Assembly: GCA_013398015.1 (NCBI GenBank)
Contig: VZRR01010915.1
Span: 124,001 to 188,000, forward strand
Length of the DNA stretch: 64,000 nt
Origin: Oreocharis arfaki
Lineage: Eukaryota; Chordata; Aves; Passeriformes; Paramythiidae
Direction of reading: 5' to 3'
Shown piece by piece: positions 62,301 to 64,000 of the stretch; the first letter of the stretch is position 1, and each line of letters begins with the position of its first letter. The notes beneath the pieces are model-generated. The model was not told where the DNA came from. It worked only from the letters and a program-made list of their open reading frames with translations, and did no database searches. The position numbers and the translations under genes are program-made.

Positions 62301-64000
62301 GATGCTGATCTTTCTGTATTAATAGGCAACATTTTAGAGGATACTTTATATACTGTACTGGCATATAGTTTTTCATTTGTACTTTAACAGGCTGTAACTT
62401 CACAGTTTTTCCAGTTTCATCTCACTGGCTTCTCATTTCCAGCTCTTGCAGCTGAGTTTATTTGAGAGTAAGAGAGAAGGAAAAAGAAAAGACAGTGTAG
62501 AAAGAAATCAGCCTGTGAGAAAGTGCAGGAACATGATCTGAAAATATGATCCAAACTGTCACCATGATTAATATTTCTGGCCTTCCTCTCATCTTCTACT
62601 CATCAAGGCTCCTCTTGCCTGTGGTCTTGAAACTAGGAATATCACTCACTCTTGCTTTTACTTTACCTCCAGATCTTTCCCCCTTTTGTTCCATCCTTTC
62701 AAAATTTTCCCTTGTTCTTTTTTGCTCTTACAGTCTCCTCCTTTCCCTTTCCATTACCCACAAGCTATCCTGGTCAGTTTGTTTTCCAGCACCATCCACC
62801 TGAGAGAGGAAGGTGGATTGAGTTAACCACTCACCATCAGCAGAGACTCTCTGCTCAGCTCAGCCTCAGGTGATGACTTCCCTGCCTGTGCACAAACCCT
62901 CCCTGCCCCCACTTTCCCAGACACCGTTTCTGCAGAAAGTTGACCCTGAAAGTCTCATCCTGCTCTGGGTAAATGTGCTCTCATCAACCAAAATACATTC
63001 AAGACTAAACACAAAGCTGAACAGAGACTTGGTGGGGTTAAATCTAATTTATCTGATTTTTATCTAATTAATTCTACTTTGGTAAATAAGGAAGATGAAA
63101 GAGAAAGAAAGATTCTGATCAAATGTGAGTAATTTACAGATCTGCTCTACAGATAAAACCCAAATTAGTTTTATGGAAAAACAATAGTGAAGTTCAGACC
63201 TGCTCTAAGCACAGTGTAAAAATATAGAATAGTTTGACCGACAGAATATTTCCTAATGCAAATTTTTAATTTTGGTTGGTTGTAGCCAACCAAATTTATT
63301 ATTAAAATGATATATCAGAGCTTGGACATAAAGCAATCTCAGCTGATTATTGCATTCCAAACAGCAGAGTGGAGAAATGTCATCTGAAGGATTTACTTTT
63401 TAAATTTACTACTTTTCATTTTTTTATGTTATTTCAATATTTAAAGCATGAAACTCAGTAATATGCCAATCTGTCCTCCATCAGTTGTTGGACCCTAATA
63501 CAATTTCTGATCAAGCATGCTACAACACAGCTAAAAATGTGGATGATCCAAAAATTTTATCTACTTGCATCCATAATTAGTAGGTTAGGAATTAATCTCT
63601 TAAAATAATTCACTCTATAGCTACATGTAAACATTTATCAGAATTCAGTATTGCTACCAATCACTGCAGGGTACTAAGAAAAAAAAAGTGGAACAGCATA
63701 CCTAAAGGACAGAAATTATGATAAAAACGAACTTCTGTTGGTACTGTGTGCTTCACACAATCAATTTTTGCTTTGTCTCCAAGGGATTTTTCTTCTTGAA
63801 AAATCTGAAGTGTAGCAAGTGCTAGGTTATGTCCTACAGCTGAATCAGCTGTGTCACCAATTCATCACATGTGGAAGACTGTTACACAGTTCATATCGTT
63901 TATTTGATTGCTGAAGTAGCTAAACCCCAAGTTTTCACTCGAAGGGATTATCTACAGATCTTGCCTCCGATACAAAATCTGTATGTGTTTCCCAGGAGCC
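59351..64000. other. Unannotated AT-rich DNA
   Basis: No gene or transposon recognised. 60300-60580 is free of simple repeats and has the look of a conserved non-coding element, which only cross-species alignment can decide. Plus-strand ORFs at 62546-63067 arise from a pyrimidine-rich stretch. Confidence 0.6.

Noticed and set aside
1..64000. CRISPR array, operon, phage or other prokaryotic system
   Set aside because: No evenly spaced repeats, ribosome-binding sites or dense coding; all evidence points to vertebrate (bird) nuclear DNA.

Overview
The window looks like bird nuclear DNA. It is AT-rich, non-coding over most of its length and free of prokaryotic gene organisation. It carries several 5'-truncated CR1 LINE copies with the avian CR1 3' ending (the 'ggttggactagatgatct' motif and ATTCTATGA/ATTCTGTGA-type octamer tails), plus solo LTRs of avian endogenous-retrovirus type. 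The species cannot be told from the sequence alone. No long open reading frame resembles a conserved protein outside the CR1 copies.

Layout. 1-9252: unannotated AT-rich DNA with simple repeats. 9253-9860: a GC-rich solo-LTR-like island. 9861-16570: unannotated DNA with a possible tRNA-derived SINE near 15.95 kb. 16570-23760: the main result, a chain of seven short exon-like segments on the minus strand. They have good splice signals, nearly consistent phases, a stop codon and an AATAAA signal, and would encode about 132 residues. I do not recognise the family. One junction (exon 3 to exon 4) is one base out of frame, so the copy may be broken, the assembly may have an indel, or one boundary is misplaced. 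Intron 4 of this model contains a solo ERVL-like LTR (19944-20874) in the same orientation as the gene.

28222-34300 is a repeat cluster: one CR1 on the plus strand, two abutting CR1 copies on the minus strand, an older CR1 piece, and an inverted pair of about 130-bp sequences around 85% identical. 36434-36790 is an old tandem duplication with a period near 150 bp. 39060-39357 is a third LTR-like fragment with a GTGTC pentamer run. Further CR1 pieces lie at 40610-40870, 52718-52838 and 56428-56492, with a decayed reverse-transcriptase fragment near 59.3 kb. The remainder is unique AT-rich sequence with microsatellites and a few isolated exon-like or possibly conserved stretches.

All gene calls come from splice-signal and reading-frame inspection by eye; none was tested by alignment or transcript data.
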